Shown here: positions 54,564 through 63,474 of the stretch, in pieces
How the letters are laid out: each line of letters begins with the position of its first letter
Position numbering within the stretch: position 1 is the stretch's first letter
Assembly (NCBI GenBank): GCA_035534615.1
Contig: DATLRO010000112.1
Location: 3,096 to 67,095, forward strand
Reading direction: 5' to 3'
Length of the DNA stretch: 64,000 nt
Origin: JAGWRA01 sp035534615
Lineage (GTDB): Bacteria; Acidobacteriota; Vicinamibacteria; Vicinamibacterales; CAVVIG01
Translations under genes and position numbers: made by a program
Notes under the pieces: generated by a model
The model's input: the letters and a program-made list of their open reading frames with translations, nothing else
The model's database searches: none
What the model was told of the DNA's origin: nothing

Positions 54564-57545
54564 TCAGAACGACATCCGGAATCCGATCTGCGCCGTGAGC
54601 GGGATGCCGACCGTCGTGCCGGGGCCGAAGAAGTCGCCGAGCGCCCCGGCCGGTACCTTGAGCTGGTTCAGGCTGGTGACCGGCACCGTCGCCGTGCAGG
54701 CGGCGTTCGTGCAGACGTCCTGGACGTTGGCCAGCTGACCGGGCGGTACGGGCAGTGCGCCCACGTCGGTGATGTAGTTGTTGCCCGGATTCATCCGGTC
54801 GAAGAGATTGAAGATCTCGAGGAACGGCATCACCGTCGCGCCGCCGCGGAGATGGAACGTCCGGCCGAGGCGGATGTCCACCTGCATGTACGGTGTGCCG
54901 CGGAACTCGTCCAGCGTCGTCGGCACGCCGTTGACCACCGCCCGGTCGTTCGTGCTCACGCCGTCGTTGTTCAGGTCGATCGGCGTCGCCAGGGTGAACG
55001 GGCGCGCCGTTTCGAACTGCGACAGCGTGGCGAACTCCAGATCGGCCGGCAGCAGCAGCGTCCCGGCGAGCACGAAGCGGTTCCGCACGTCCTCGCCCGA
55101 CGGGCCGTAGTCGCCCGGGCCGAACGGGTTGTTCACGTTGGTGACGCCGTTGACGTAGTCGAACAGCTCGCCGACGGTGGCGCCCCAGGTGTCCGCCCTC
55201 GCGAGCGTGTAGTTCGCCGTCACCTGGAACCGGTTCGTGAGCTGGCGGCTGACGATGACCGACAGGCCGTCGTAGCGCGAGCGGTTGTCGGTGCGGGCGA
55301 CCGTCACGCTGGGGGCGTCCGCCGGCAGCGTGTAGCCGGCGACGTACTGGTACAGGCGGTATTGATGGACGCCCGTCGTGTGCTGGTACTGGAGATTCAG
55401 CCGCCACCCGCTACGGAAGATGTGTTCGAAGCCGAGGCTGGCCTGAATCGCGTACGGCGTCTTGTAGTGGGGATCGATCAGGGCCCCCTGGGCACCGGCC
55501 GGCAGCAGTCCCGAGAACGGCTCGTTGACCGCCTGGAACGCGGTGACCCAGCCGTTCTGGGCCAGGTCGTTGTAGTAGAGCCCCGCCCCGCCGCGGAACA
55601 CGGTGCGGTCGCTGCCGCCCGGTGCGAACGCGAACCCGACGCGCGGGGCGATCGCCTTGCGGTAGTCGTGCGGGACGCCGGACACGAGCGGAATGCCGAG
55701 CGCCTGCAGCGTGACGTAGGCCGGGTTCTGGCTCTGATCGCGCCCGCTGGCGATGAACAGGCCGAACGTCGTGTCGTACCGCACCCCGTAGTTCAGCGTC
55801 AGGTCGGGAAGGATGCGCCAGGAATCCTGCGCGTACAGGCCGAGCCGCTGGACGTTCTGGGAGAAGGCGCCGTTGCTCGCCGGCACGATCGTGCTGCCGG
55901 CGGCGAAATCGGCCGCGAACTGCGCGGGATTCGCGAGGTAATAGGTCGGATCCTGCGGAAACTGCACGAGGGTGTCCTGGCTGCTCGCGAGGGCGCCGCT
56001 CAGCACCGGCTCGTGGATGACGTTCACACCCGTCTTGAAGGTGTGGTTGCCGGCCGTGTGGATCAGGTCGTACCGGAACTGGTACTTCTGCTGCTTGCGC
56101 GCGACCGGAAACGCGGTGATCGGCGTGACGAACTGATTGTCGCCGAAGGTCTCGAAGCCGGACGTGGTCAGTGCGGTCGAGCTGAAGGGGAAGGCGAGCG
56201 CGAGACCAAGGTTCGAGTTCCGATCGGCCGTGTGGTTGAAGAGGCTCGCCTCCACCGTGAGCGTGCCGAGCCAGGACGAGGAGAACTGATGGTTCTGGCT
56301 GACCAGCAGCGTGAAGTACTGGGAGCGGGTCAGCGCGCCCGTCGAGGGGAGCGTGGCCTGCTGCACGAGGTCGTTGGCCGTCCGGTAGCGATCGATCGAC
56401 GCGCGGACGAACCACTGCGACCGGTTCGACTGCGCCCAGTCGACCCGCCCCGTGAACAGCAGATCGCGGAACGGCTGGGAGACCGACGTCGGCACGGCGA
56501 TCGACGTCACGCCCGGGATGGCGCCGGCCGCGGCCAGTTGCGACAGCGCCTGGAATTCGGTGACGCTCTGGTTGTTGTACGACACGTTCGCGTTTTCCAT
56601 CACGCCTTCGGTCGACGTGAAGAACCAGAGCTTGTGCGTCACGATCGGTCCGCCCAGCGTGAACGAGCCGTCCTGCCGGGAGTACGGCGGCTGCGGGCTC
56701 GGTGACGGGTTGTCCAGCGTGTTCCGCGCGGTCATCCCCGGCTCCGTGAAGAATCCCGCGCCCGTCCAGTGGAACTGGTCCGTGCCGCTCTTGGTGCTGA
56801 TGATCACCGACCCGCCGTTGGTGTGCGATGTGTCGGCGTTGTACTGCGAGGTCCGCACCACGAAGTCCTGGATGGCGTCCGGCGAGATGTTCTCCAGGAA
56901 GCCCCCGATGTAATCGTCGCTGTCGTTCCCGCCGTCGACCGAGAGATCGACGTTCAGCCCCGAGCTGCCCGCGAACGAGACCGCCGTGATCCGCGCCTTC
57001 GTCGGGTCCGACGGCTCCACCGGCTCGGTCATCGGCGCCAGGTAGGCGATGTTCGCGAAGCTCCGGTGCGCGAGCGGGAGCGATTCCAGGTCCTTCGCGC
57101 TGATGACCGTCTGCTGGACGTTGCTCGTCGCGTTGAGCGGCTGCGACGTGAGCGACGGCTGGGCCCCCCTGACCGTCACCGACTGCTTGACCCCCTCCGG
57201 CTGCAGGACGACCGCCACGCTCGGGGTCGCCCCGACGGCGACCGTCAGCGTCCGCGTCCAGGCCGCGAAGCCGGGCGCGGTGACCGTGAGCTGGTAGGGG
57301 CCGGGCGGCAGCGTCGGCACCGTGAATTCGCCTGTCTTGCCGCTGGTGCTCTGGCGGGTCAGCGCCGTGCCGGTTGCCGCGACCGTGACGGTGGCGCCGG
57401 CAACGACGCCGCCGCTGGAATCGCGGACCGTGCCGACCAGCATGCCCTGCGGCGACTGGGCGGCGGCCGGGGCGATGACCAGCAGCCACATCATGAACAG
57501 AAAGAATGGAAGACGAAGGGCGGGACGAAGCCAAGGGACGGCCAT
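54564..57545 (-). CDS. Oar-like TonB-dependent receptor with carboxypeptidase regulatory-like domain
   Basis: A 993-aa outer-membrane protein. After a signal peptide (cleavage near PAAAQ) come a carboxypeptidase regulatory-like domain (GTVRDSSGGVVAGATVTVA, 25-105), plug (about 115-230, with VDLSVDGGNDSDDYIGGF and NGGSVIISTKSGTDQFHW) and a large barrel ending IGFRMSF with terminal Phe. These long Oar/CarbReg receptors are expanded in Acidobacteriota and take up glycans or peptides. ATG 57545 gives a good signal peptide; an in-frame GTG at 57572 would add nine residues. Confidence 0.9.
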   Translation of the reverse strand: MAVPWLRPALRLPFFLFMMWLLVIAPAAAQSPQGMLVGTVRDSSGGVVAGATVTVAATGTALTRQSTSGKTGEFTVPTLPPGPYQLTVTAPGFAAWTRTLTVAVGATPSVAVVLQPEGVKQSVTVRGAQPSLTSQPLNATSNVQQTVISAKDLESLPLAHRSFANIAYLAPMTEPVEPSDPTKARITAVSFAGSSGLNVDLSVDGGNDSDDYIGGFLENISPDAIQDFVVRTSQYNADTSHTNGGSVIISTKSGTDQFHWTGAGFFTEPGMTARNTLDNPSPSPQPPYSRQDGSFTLGGPIVTHKLWFFTSTEGVMENANVSYNNQSVTEFQALSQLAAAGAIPGVTSIAVPTSVSQPFRDLLFTGRVDWAQSNRSQWFVRASIDRYRTANDLVQQATLPSTGALTRSQYFTLLVSQNHQFSSSWLGTLTVEASLFNHTADRNSNLGLALAFPFSSTALTTSGFETFGDNQFVTPITAFPVARKQQKYQFRYDLIHTAGNHTFKTGVNVIHEPVLSGALASSQDTLVQFPQDPTYYLANPAQFAADFAAGSTIVPASNGAFSQNVQRLGLYAQDSWRILPDLTLNYGVRYDTTFGLFIASGRDQSQNPAYVTLQALGIPLVSGVPHDYRKAIAPRVGFAFAPGGSDRTVFRGGAGLYYNDLAQNGWVTAFQAVNEPFSGLLPAGAQGALIDPHYKTPYAIQASLGFEHIFRSGWRLNLQYQHTTGVHQYRLYQYVAGYTLPADAPSVTVARTDNRSRYDGLSVIVSRQLTNRFQVTANYTLARADTWGATVGELFDYVNGVTNVNNPFGPGDYGPSGEDVRNRFVLAGTLLLPADLEFATLSQFETARPFTLATPIDLNNDGVSTNDRAVVNGVPTTLDEFRGTPYMQVDIRLGRTFHLRGGATVMPFLEIFNLFDRMNPGNNYITDVGALPVPPGQLANVQDVCTNAACTATVPVTSLNQLKVPAGALGDFFGPGTTVGIPLTAQIGFRMSF

Positions 57546-57602
57546 CGGGTTACACACACCTCTCCGCGTCACACGACGCGAAACTCTGCTGCAACAACCG
57601 GC

Positions 57603-57643
57603 ATCTTAGGTGCGCGCCTGAACTACTACCAGCGTCGTAGTTC
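57603..57643 (-). promoter_or_regulatory. Putative promoter and operator of the Oar-like receptor
   Basis: TAAGAT (57608-57603, read leftward) is a likely -10 box. A perfect 7-bp inverted repeat GAACTAC-10 nt-GTAGTTC (57620-57643) covers the position of the -35 box, where the hexamer (TGGTAG) is poor. This is the layout expected for a repressor or activator dimer. The rest of the 57546-57837 gap shows nothing else clear. Confidence 0.45.
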
Positions 57644-57837
57644 ATCCGGGCCTGTCAGAAATCCGCTTCCAGGCGCGCGAAGACCGGTCGCGGCGGCGCC
57701 GCCGGACGACTCCTGCACGACGCCGGCGCATTCGCCGCCGGGCGGTTAAACCACTCCCACGCGCGCGAGGTCTATCACCTACTGGGAACCGGCGGTGCCC
57801 GACCGCGAAAGGCCGCGGGGCACCGGGAGGGCTTTCC

Positions 57838-58248
57838 ATGCATCGCCATCGCATCGGACTCGCGATCATCTGTGCCGCCGGCCTGGCCGGACTGCTGGCC
57901 GCCGGATGCACCAGCACGCCGCTGTCGTCCAGCGCCACGATCACCGACACGTTCACCGGGACGCTTGGCGTTCAGGGATCGACCTGGTACCCGTTCACGG
58001 TCGGAGCGTCGGGCGGAGACGTGACGATCACGGTGACGGCACTCAGCCCGCAGTCGACCATCACCTTCGGCATCGGTGTCGGCACCCCGTCGGGCTCCAC
58101 GTGCCTGCTGTCCTCGACCGACGACACGGCGCAGCTGAACGTCCCGATGACGACCACCCTGCTGGCCGGCTCGTACTGTGTCGACATCTTCGACATCGGC
58201 AACGTGTCGCAGAACAACACGTTCACGATGCAGGTGCTCCACCCCTGA
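57838..58248 (+). CDS. Small secreted lipoprotein
   Basis: A 136-aa protein with a lipobox (LLAAGC, Cys24) after a short hydrophobic signal, then a Ser/Thr-rich all-beta domain: TDTFTGTLGVQGSTWYPFTV, VTITVTALSPQSTITFGIGV, LLAGSYCVDIFDIGN. The pattern resembles bacterial pre-peptidase C-terminal (PPC)-like beta-sandwich modules. Two extra cysteines may form a disulfide. GGAGGG lies 7 nt before the ATG. Confidence 0.7.
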   Translation: MHRHRIGLAIICAAGLAGLLAAGCTSTPLSSSATITDTFTGTLGVQGSTWYPFTVGASGGDVTITVTALSPQSTITFGIGVGTPSGSTCLLSSTDDTAQLNVPMTTTLLAGSYCVDIFDIGNVSQNNTFTMQVLHP

Positions 58249-58265
58249 CGGCGGCGGCGGCCGAA

Positions 58266-58294
58266 TTGTGCCGCCACGCCGGGTCGGCTATGAT
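58266..58294 (+). promoter_or_regulatory. Promoter of the ketopantoate reductase gene
   Basis: TTGTGC (58266-58271), 17-bp spacer, TATGAT (58289-58294). Predicted start near 58301, leader of about 106 nt. Confidence 0.6.
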
Positions 58295-58406
58295 CCCGCC
58301 GTCTCGGTCAAGCCTTGCACCGAGCGTCAGCTCGGGCACAGATGACACTGGCTTCCGCTCGTCACACGTCCCCCGGCCCGGTGCCGCGCCGGTCGCGGTT
58401 CGCCTC

Positions 58407-59387
58407 GTGAAAACGGTCATCGTCGGCGCCGGCGCCATTGGCGGGTACATCGGGGCGCATCTGGCGCGCAGCGGGGCGGACGTCGTGCTGTTCGCCCGCG
58501 GCGCCCATCTTCAGGCGATGCGCGCGCGCGGTCTGCGGGTGTCTGCCGCCGGCGGCGACTTCGTCGTCACGCCGGCCGTGGCGGACGACCCGGTTGCCAT
58601 CGGCCCGGCCGACCTCGTCCTGCTGGCGGTGAAGGGCCCGAGCGTCGCGTCGGTGGCGCCCATGCTGGCGCCGCTCCTGCGCCCCGACACGATCGTGGTC
58701 TGCATCCAGAACGGGCTCCCGTGGTGGTACTTCCACGGACAGCGGGGCCGGCTGGGGGCGTTGGGGCGCGAACTGACCGACCCGCGCGGGCTCGTCGCGT
58801 CGGCCGTCGATCCGCGCCAGGTGCTGGGCGCGATCGTCTATTTTGCGACCGAAATCGTGGAGCCCGGCGTGATTCGCCACAGCGGCGGCCACCGGATGTT
58901 CCTCGGAGAACCGACCGGACTCCGCTCGGCGCGGTGCCGGCGTGCGGCGGATCTGTTCGCCGCCGCCGGCCTGCCCTGCACGGCGACGACGGCGATCCGC
59001 CGCGAGATCTGGGTGAAGCTGCTGGGGAACGTCGCGTTCAATCCGCTGAGCGTCGTCACCGGCGCGACCGTCGCGGCGATGGTACGCCATCCGGATCTCT
59101 CGGCGCTCGTGCGGGCCGTCATGGGCGAGGTGCGGGCGGTGGCCTGGCGGCTCGGCATCCGGCCGGCGCTGTCGGTCGACGCGCGGATCACCCGCTCGTC
59201 GGCCAGCGGCGATCACAAGACGTCGATGCTGCAGGATTTCGAGGCCGGGCGGCCGCTGGAACTCGAGACGATTGCCGGCGCGGTCGTGCGGCTGGCCGGC
59301 CATCTGGGCGTGCCGATGCCGGCGACGCAGGCGGTTTACGCGTGCGCGAAGCGGCTGGACGAATGCCGCGCGCGGTCGGAACGGTGA
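58407..59387 (+). CDS. panE: 2-Dehydropantoate 2-reductase (ketopantoate reductase)
   Basis: A 326-aa NADPH-dependent reductase of pantothenate/CoA synthesis. The Rossmann motif VGAGAIGGYIGAHLARSG follows the start; QNGLPWW, EIWVKLLGNVAFNPLSVVTGA (catalytic Lys in WVKLLGN) and HKTSMLQDFEAGRPLELE (Ser and Glu of the active site) are intact. GTG 58407 is chosen because the Rossmann strand begins at residue 2; no Shine-Dalgarno is obvious. Could also act on a related 2-keto acid. Confidence 0.9.
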   Translation: MKTVIVGAGAIGGYIGAHLARSGADVVLFARGAHLQAMRARGLRVSAAGGDFVVTPAVADDPVAIGPADLVLLAVKGPSVASVAPMLAPLLRPDTIVVCIQNGLPWWYFHGQRGRLGALGRELTDPRGLVASAVDPRQVLGAIVYFATEIVEPGVIRHSGGHRMFLGEPTGLRSARCRRAADLFAAAGLPCTATTAIRREIWVKLLGNVAFNPLSVVTGATVAAMVRHPDLSALVRAVMGEVRAVAWRLGIRPALSVDARITRSSASGDHKTSMLQDFEAGRPLELETIAGAVVRLAGHLGVPMPATQAVYACAKRLDECRARSER

Positions 59388-59423
59388 GGGAAAATGGAGC
59401 GGTGGGCGGACGGGAGTCGGGAT

Positions 59424-59450
59424 CCCCGGCCGGCGTCACGCCGGCCGGGG
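59424..59450. terminator. Bidirectional terminator hairpin between panE and the RRM gene
   Basis: A 13-bp perfect inverted repeat, CCCCGGCCGGCGT (59424-59436) and its complement (59438-59450), between two convergent genes. No clear T run, but it is the strongest stem in the area. Confidence 0.55.
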
Positions 59451-59471
59451 CCCTTGTGTCGTGCGGGCGTG

Positions 59472-59783
59472 CTACCAGCGGGGTTCGGAACGCCGCCGGC
59501 TGCCGCCGCCGCCGCCGCCGCCGCCCGAGTGGGCCGGCTTCGGCCGTGCTTCGTTGACGGTGAGCGTCCGGCCGCCGAGCTGATGCTCATTGAGGCCGTC
59601 CACGGCCGCCTGCGCTTCCTCGTCGGTGCCCATCTCGACGAACGCGAATCCCCGCGCCCGTCCCGTCGCCATGTCGCGCATGACGTGCACGGATTCCACG
59701 GTACCGTACTGAGCGAACAGATCCTGCAACTCGGCGTCATTCGCTTCGTACGGCAGGTTTCCCACGTATAGTCTGCGACCCAT
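59472..59783 (-). CDS. RRM-domain RNA-binding protein with glycine-rich tail
   Basis: A 103-aa protein: one RNA-recognition motif with RNP2 LYVGNL (5-10) and RNP1 RGFAFVEM (44-51), followed by a tail with a run of eight glycines and Arg/Ser residues (GGSRRRSEPRW). Such proteins are common in cyanobacteria and Acidobacteriota and are often cold-induced RNA chaperones. The leader of about 190 nt carries stable hairpins, suggesting post-transcriptional control. Confidence 0.93.
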   Translation of the reverse strand: MGRRLYVGNLPYEANDAELQDLFAQYGTVESVHVMRDMATGRARGFAFVEMGTDEEAQAAVDGLNEHQLGGRTLTVNEARPKPAHSGGGGGGGGSRRRSEPRW

Positions 59784-59802
59784 CGTTTTCTCTACTTCCT
59801 GG

Positions 59803-59848
59803 CGCTCCCAATCTGGAGCGCGGTCCGCCGATCCGAAGGGATCGCGGA
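59803..59848 (-). promoter_or_regulatory. Structured 5' leader of the RRM gene
   Basis: Two stems lie in the leader just before the Shine-Dalgarno region: a 10-bp stem with one bulge and a 4-nt loop (TCCGC-C-GATCC at 59824-59834 with GGATCGCGGA at 59839-59848) and CGCTCC/GGAGCG (59803-59808 with 59815-59820). They could act as an RNA thermometer or an autoregulatory binding site. Confidence 0.45.
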
Positions 59849-59977
59849 CGATGCTGGAAACTCGCCTGAGCGGACCTCCACTCTCGCTTGACTGTCACCT
59901 TGAGGGAGCGAGTTGAACGGGCTCGATCGACTCTGCAGGCGGGACGAAGCGGAAGGCTGAACTTCCAATGAGTTCGT

Positions 59978-60006
59978 AGTATATGCGATTCCTCCCGCCG
60001 GCGCAA
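59978..60006 (-). promoter_or_regulatory. Promoter of the RRM gene
   Basis: Read leftward: TTGCGC (60006-60001), 17-bp spacer, TATACT (59983-59978). The predicted start near 59971 gives a leader of about 190 nt. Confidence 0.6.
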
Positions 60007-60111
60007 CGGCGTCGGTCTGCGGCCGCCCGGAGGCCGGCCGGAACCGGACGAGGCGAGGAGACCGCTCCCCTGACACGGGAGGCGGTCTCCTCGGCGTCCG
60101 GATGTCGCGGT

Positions 60112-61845
60112 CTAAGGGGCCCCGGGCGGCGGCACCCGGCGCCTGGTCGCCTGCTCGAACGCGTAGGCCAGCTCGATGAGCCGGGGCTCGCTGCACGCCG
60201 GGCCGGTGAAGCTCACACCGAACGGCTGCGGCCTGGCGTCGAACCCCGGCGGGAACGGCGGCGTCGGGCTGTTCGGCACCATCCCGAACGGCACGATGAC
60301 CGTCGGGTAGCCGGGGCGCGCGGCGATGTCCGCCCCGCTCGCCCCGGGAAACAGGATGGCGTCGAGCTTGTACTTCTTCACGACCGCGTCGATGCCGTCC
60401 GCGCCGCCCATGGCGATGTCGCGCGCGCGGTCGGCTTCGTAGCGGGCCCGGTCGGCAACGAGGTTGATCTGGTCGGAGATGTCGAGCCGCGACTGCCCGT
60501 ACTTGATCGCGCCCGCCTTCCGGTGCGCCAGGTTCCACTCGCGCAGCGCGGTCAGCGTTTTCACCGGCGCGGTCGGCCCGAGCGTCCGCAGCCACTTGTT
60601 GAAGTCCCGCTTCATCCCGTACTTCACCACGATGCTGCAGTGCTGATCATGGCCCTCGCCCTGGTTGGCGCCGGCGCACATCGGCCACAGCAGCAGGTTC
60701 CTGTTCGGGTCCCTGGTCGTGATGCTCGGGATATTGGCCGGATCGACGATGATCGCCCCCTGCTGTTTGAGGATCGCGATCGCCTCGGCCATCACCTTCG
60801 CCCGCGCCGGATTGAGGCCGCCGCGCGGCCGGGTCTGGCCGGGCAGCGTGATCGGGTCGTAGTAGAACGCCCGCGGGATGCCGATGCGTGCCCCCTTCAA
60901 CCCGTCGCGCTTCAGGTATGGCGTGTAGTCGTGATTCGGCGGCGGCGTGCACCGCGTCGTCGCCGGGTCGTTCGGGTCGGGATTCCCGCTCTCCAGCGCG
61001 CCGAGCAGGATCGCCGCGCCGGCCACCGACTTCGCCATCGGGCCGGCGGTGTCCTGATCCTCCGTGATCGGAATCACCCCCCAGCGGCTCACCCGGCCCA
61101 CCGTCGGCTTGATCGCCGCCAGCATGGTCTGGTTGGACGGACTGAGGATCGAGCCGGAGGTCTCGGTGCCGATGTTGGCGGCCCAGAGATTCGCCGCCGT
61201 GCCGATGCCCGAGCTCGACCCGCCGGTGTTGAGCGCCGGCCGCCGGTCGAACGTCGCCGGCCGCGGATCCATCCGCGGGTCGTACGGGTTGTAGCCCTGG
61301 CCGCCGACCGCGTTGTAATCGCCCGGCATCGGCGTCGGGAAGCCGGCGACCCAGTTGGCCAGCTCCGACATGCCGGTCTTCGCGATGATGATCGCCCCGG
61401 CGCGCTCCAGGTGCTTCACCAGCGTCGCCTCGTAGGGCGGCGTGTAGCCGTCGAACGCGAGCGCCCCGCCGCTCGTCGGCATTTCGGTCGTCAGGATGTT
61501 GTCCTTGAGCGCGATCGGAATGCCTTCGAGCGGGCCGCGGACGTGCCCTTCGGCGCGCAGGCGGTCGCTCCGGTCGGCGTCCTGCAGCGCGTGCGGATTG
61601 ACGGTGATGGCGGCGTGCAGCTTCTCCTCGTACATCCCGATCCGCGTCAGGTACTGCACGACCAGTTCGTGCGACGTCACGCGACCTTGCGCGAGCGCCG
61701 CCTGCATTTCGGGAATCGTCGCCTCGACGACGTTGAAGGCATGGGGTTCCGGATGGGGCGACGCCGGGCCGCCCCGGCCCTGCGCGCCGATGACAATGGT
61801 GGCCGCGGCGAGCGCCACCGCGAGCGCCGTCAGATGTCGTTTCAT
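60112..61845 (-). CDS. Amidase-signature family protein, Sec-exported
   Basis: A 577-aa amidase-signature hydrolase with a Sec signal peptide (residues 1-22, cleavage near IGAQG). Catalytic Lys in GIPIALKDNILTT; Gly/Ser signature NTGGSSSGIGTAANLWAAN; nucleophile region GTETSGSILSPS. The C-terminal SFTGPACSEPRLIELAYAFEQATRRR matches the other amidase in the window (9005-10702), to which it is clearly paralogous, though that one is a Tat lipoprotein. Substrate unknown. ATG 61845 is the first codon giving a clean signal peptide. Confidence 0.88.
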   Translation of the reverse strand: MKRHLTALAVALAAATIVIGAQGRGGPASPHPEPHAFNVVEATIPEMQAALAQGRVTSHELVVQYLTRIGMYEEKLHAAITVNPHALQDADRSDRLRAEGHVRGPLEGIPIALKDNILTTEMPTSGGALAFDGYTPPYEATLVKHLERAGAIIIAKTGMSELANWVAGFPTPMPGDYNAVGGQGYNPYDPRMDPRPATFDRRPALNTGGSSSGIGTAANLWAANIGTETSGSILSPSNQTMLAAIKPTVGRVSRWGVIPITEDQDTAGPMAKSVAGAAILLGALESGNPDPNDPATTRCTPPPNHDYTPYLKRDGLKGARIGIPRAFYYDPITLPGQTRPRGGLNPARAKVMAEAIAILKQQGAIIVDPANIPSITTRDPNRNLLLWPMCAGANQGEGHDQHCSIVVKYGMKRDFNKWLRTLGPTAPVKTLTALREWNLAHRKAGAIKYGQSRLDISDQINLVADRARYEADRARDIAMGGADGIDAVVKKYKLDAILFPGASGADIAARPGYPTVIVPFGMVPNSPTPPFPPGFDARPQPFGVSFTGPACSEPRLIELAYAFEQATRRRVPPPGAP

Positions 61846-61853
61846 AGCGGCGC

Positions 61854-61862
61854 ATTCTAGCA
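61854..61862 (-). promoter_or_regulatory. Extended -10 element very close to the amidase start (leaderless candidate)
   Basis: Read leftward: TGC then TAGAAT (61859-61854), 8 bp before the ATG at 61845. Transcription would begin within about two bases of the start codon, and there is no Shine-Dalgarno sequence. Confidence 0.45.
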
Positions 61863-61887
61863 GGTTGACGGGCGGGCGCCGCCGGCC

Positions 61888-61920
61888 GCCCGCCGCCCCG
61901 TGCAACGCGGGGCGGCGGGC
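61888..61920. repeat. 13-bp perfect inverted repeat between divergent genes
   Basis: GCCCGCCGCCCCG (61888-61900) and its complement (61908-61920) with a 7-nt loop. It lies upstream of both the amidase and the phosphatase genes, so it is not an end-of-gene terminator; a leader structure, protein site or insulator is possible. Confidence 0.5.
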
Positions 61921-61960
61921 AGGGGCGGAGCGGGCGCCGCGAGGGCGGTGGTCCGCATCG

Positions 61961-61969
61961 TGCTACACT
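61961..61969 (+). promoter_or_regulatory. Extended -10 promoter of the SpoIIE-type phosphatase
   Basis: TGC then TACACT (61964-61969). Start near 61976, leader of about 92 nt. No -35 hexamer. Confidence 0.4.
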
Positions 61970-62067
61970 GCGCGGCAAATTCCGTTTCACGAGGCTTCGT
62001 CCGGCGGTGCCGCCATGCCTGACGCGCGCGCGACCGCCGCGTCGGGCGTCATCTCCTGGACCCGCGC

Positions 62068-63474
62068 ATGCCGATCGCGCTGTCGCCGCTCGACCTGCTG
62101 CTCGCCTTCGTCGCCTTCCTCATGATGCTCATGGGGGGCGCGGCGCTGGTGCTGGCTGCGCTTCGACGGCGGCTGACCGAGCGGGCGCTGGTGTTCTTTG
62201 CGATCTTCTCGCTGCTGTACGGCCTGCGCGTCGCAGCCTCCCTGCCGTTCCTCCAGAGCCTGTTCGGCATCCCGCTCGTGGTGCTGCGCGAGTGGCGGTC
62301 GAGCGTGACCTACGTGCTGCCGCTGCCGCTGATCCTGTTCGTCGAGCAGTTCGTCGGGCGGGGCTGGCGGGGCTCGATGCGGGCCGTCCTCTGGATGCAG
62401 GCGGCGTACTCGACCGGTGCGCTGCTCGCCGACCTGGTCAGCCGCCAGCCGGGGGTCGCGCTGTTCATCAAGCCGTACATCATCGTCACCGTCGGGACGG
62501 TGGCGCTCGTCAACGTCGTCCGGGAGGCCCGCCGGTCGGTGGAGACCCCGCGCGTGCTGGTGGCCGGCTTCGCCACCTTCCTCGTCATCGTCGGCGGGAC
62601 GAACTTCGCGCAGATCCTGCACCGCCCCATTTCTCCGAGCCTCGAGGTTCTCGGTTTCATGGTGCTCGTCGTCTGCCTGGCGGCCGTGGTCGCCACCCGC
62701 GCGATCGACACCGCGACGCGGCTGCAGGCGATCGAACGCGAGCTGGAGACGGCCCGGCACATCCAGACGGCGATCCTGCCGCAGGCCCCGCCGGCGGTGC
62801 CGGGCGTGACCATCTGCGCCCGGTACCGCCCGGTCGCCGCCGTCGACGGCGACTTCTATGATTTCGTGCGGCTCAACGACCACGAGGTCGGCGTGGCCAT
62901 TGCGGACGTCTCGGGCCACGGCGTGCCGGCCGCGCTGATTGCCGCCATGTTCAAGGTGGCGCTGACGGCCCAGGCGTCGCACGCCGGCGATCCGGGCGCC
63001 GTGCTGCGCGGCGTCAACACGGTGCTGTGCGGACTGCTCACCCGCGATTACGTCACGGCCGGCTACCTGGTCGTCGACCCGGCCGGCGGCCAGGTGCGCT
63101 ACGGCGGGGCAGGACACCCTCCGCCGATGATCCGGTCGGCCGGCGGACGCGTGGACGAGCTCACCGGCGGCGGGACGATTCTCGGCCAGTTCGCCGACGC
63201 CCGCTACGACAGCATCGTTCGAGCGGTCGCATCGCCGACGCGCGTGCTCCTGTACACCGACGGCGTGATCGAGGCGGCCAGTCCGGCCGGCGAGTTCTTC
63301 GGCGTCGATCGCCTGCAGGCCTTCCTGGCGACGAACGGCGGCGGGACGACGGAGCGCTTCGCCGACGACTTGCTCGACGCGCTGACGCGCTGGCGGGGCT
63401 CGGCCAGCTTCGAAGACGATGTGACGTTCGTCATCGTCGACGTGACGCCGGACCGCGAGCGCCGGCCGGCGTGA
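62068..63474 (+). CDS. Membrane-bound PP2C-type (SpoIIE/RsbU) serine phosphatase
   Basis: A 468-aa protein: an N-terminal membrane domain of about six to seven helices (residues 5-205), a linker helix (RLQAIERELETARHIQTAILP, typical of RsbU-type activators) and a SpoIIE phosphatase domain (about 230-465). Metal-binding motifs: AVDGDFYDF, IADVSGHGVPAALIA, YTDGVIEAA and FEDDVTFVIV. Such enzymes dephosphorylate anti-sigma antagonists in partner-switching stress pathways. No anti-sigma partner gene is nearby. Start ATG 62068 lacks a strong Shine-Dalgarno. Confidence 0.9.
   Translation: MPIALSPLDLLLAFVAFLMMLMGGAALVLAALRRRLTERALVFFAIFSLLYGLRVAASLPFLQSLFGIPLVVLREWRSSVTYVLPLPLILFVEQFVGRGWRGSMRAVLWMQAAYSTGALLADLVSRQPGVALFIKPYIIVTVGTVALVNVVREARRSVETPRVLVAGFATFLVIVGGTNFAQILHRPISPSLEVLGFMVLVVCLAAVVATRAIDTATRLQAIERELETARHIQTAILPQAPPAVPGVTICARYRPVAAVDGDFYDFVRLNDHEVGVAIADVSGHGVPAALIAAMFKVALTAQASHAGDPGAVLRGVNTVLCGLLTRDYVTAGYLVVDPAGGQVRYGGAGHPPPMIRSAGGRVDELTGGGTILGQFADARYDSIVRAVASPTRVLLYTDGVIEAASPAGEFFGVDRLQAFLATNGGGTTERFADDLLDALTRWRGSASFEDDVTFVIVDVTPDRERRPA

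Noticed and set aside
59500..59530. Triplet repeat expansion or microsatellite
   Set aside because: The CCG-type run simply encodes the glycine tail of the RRM protein.
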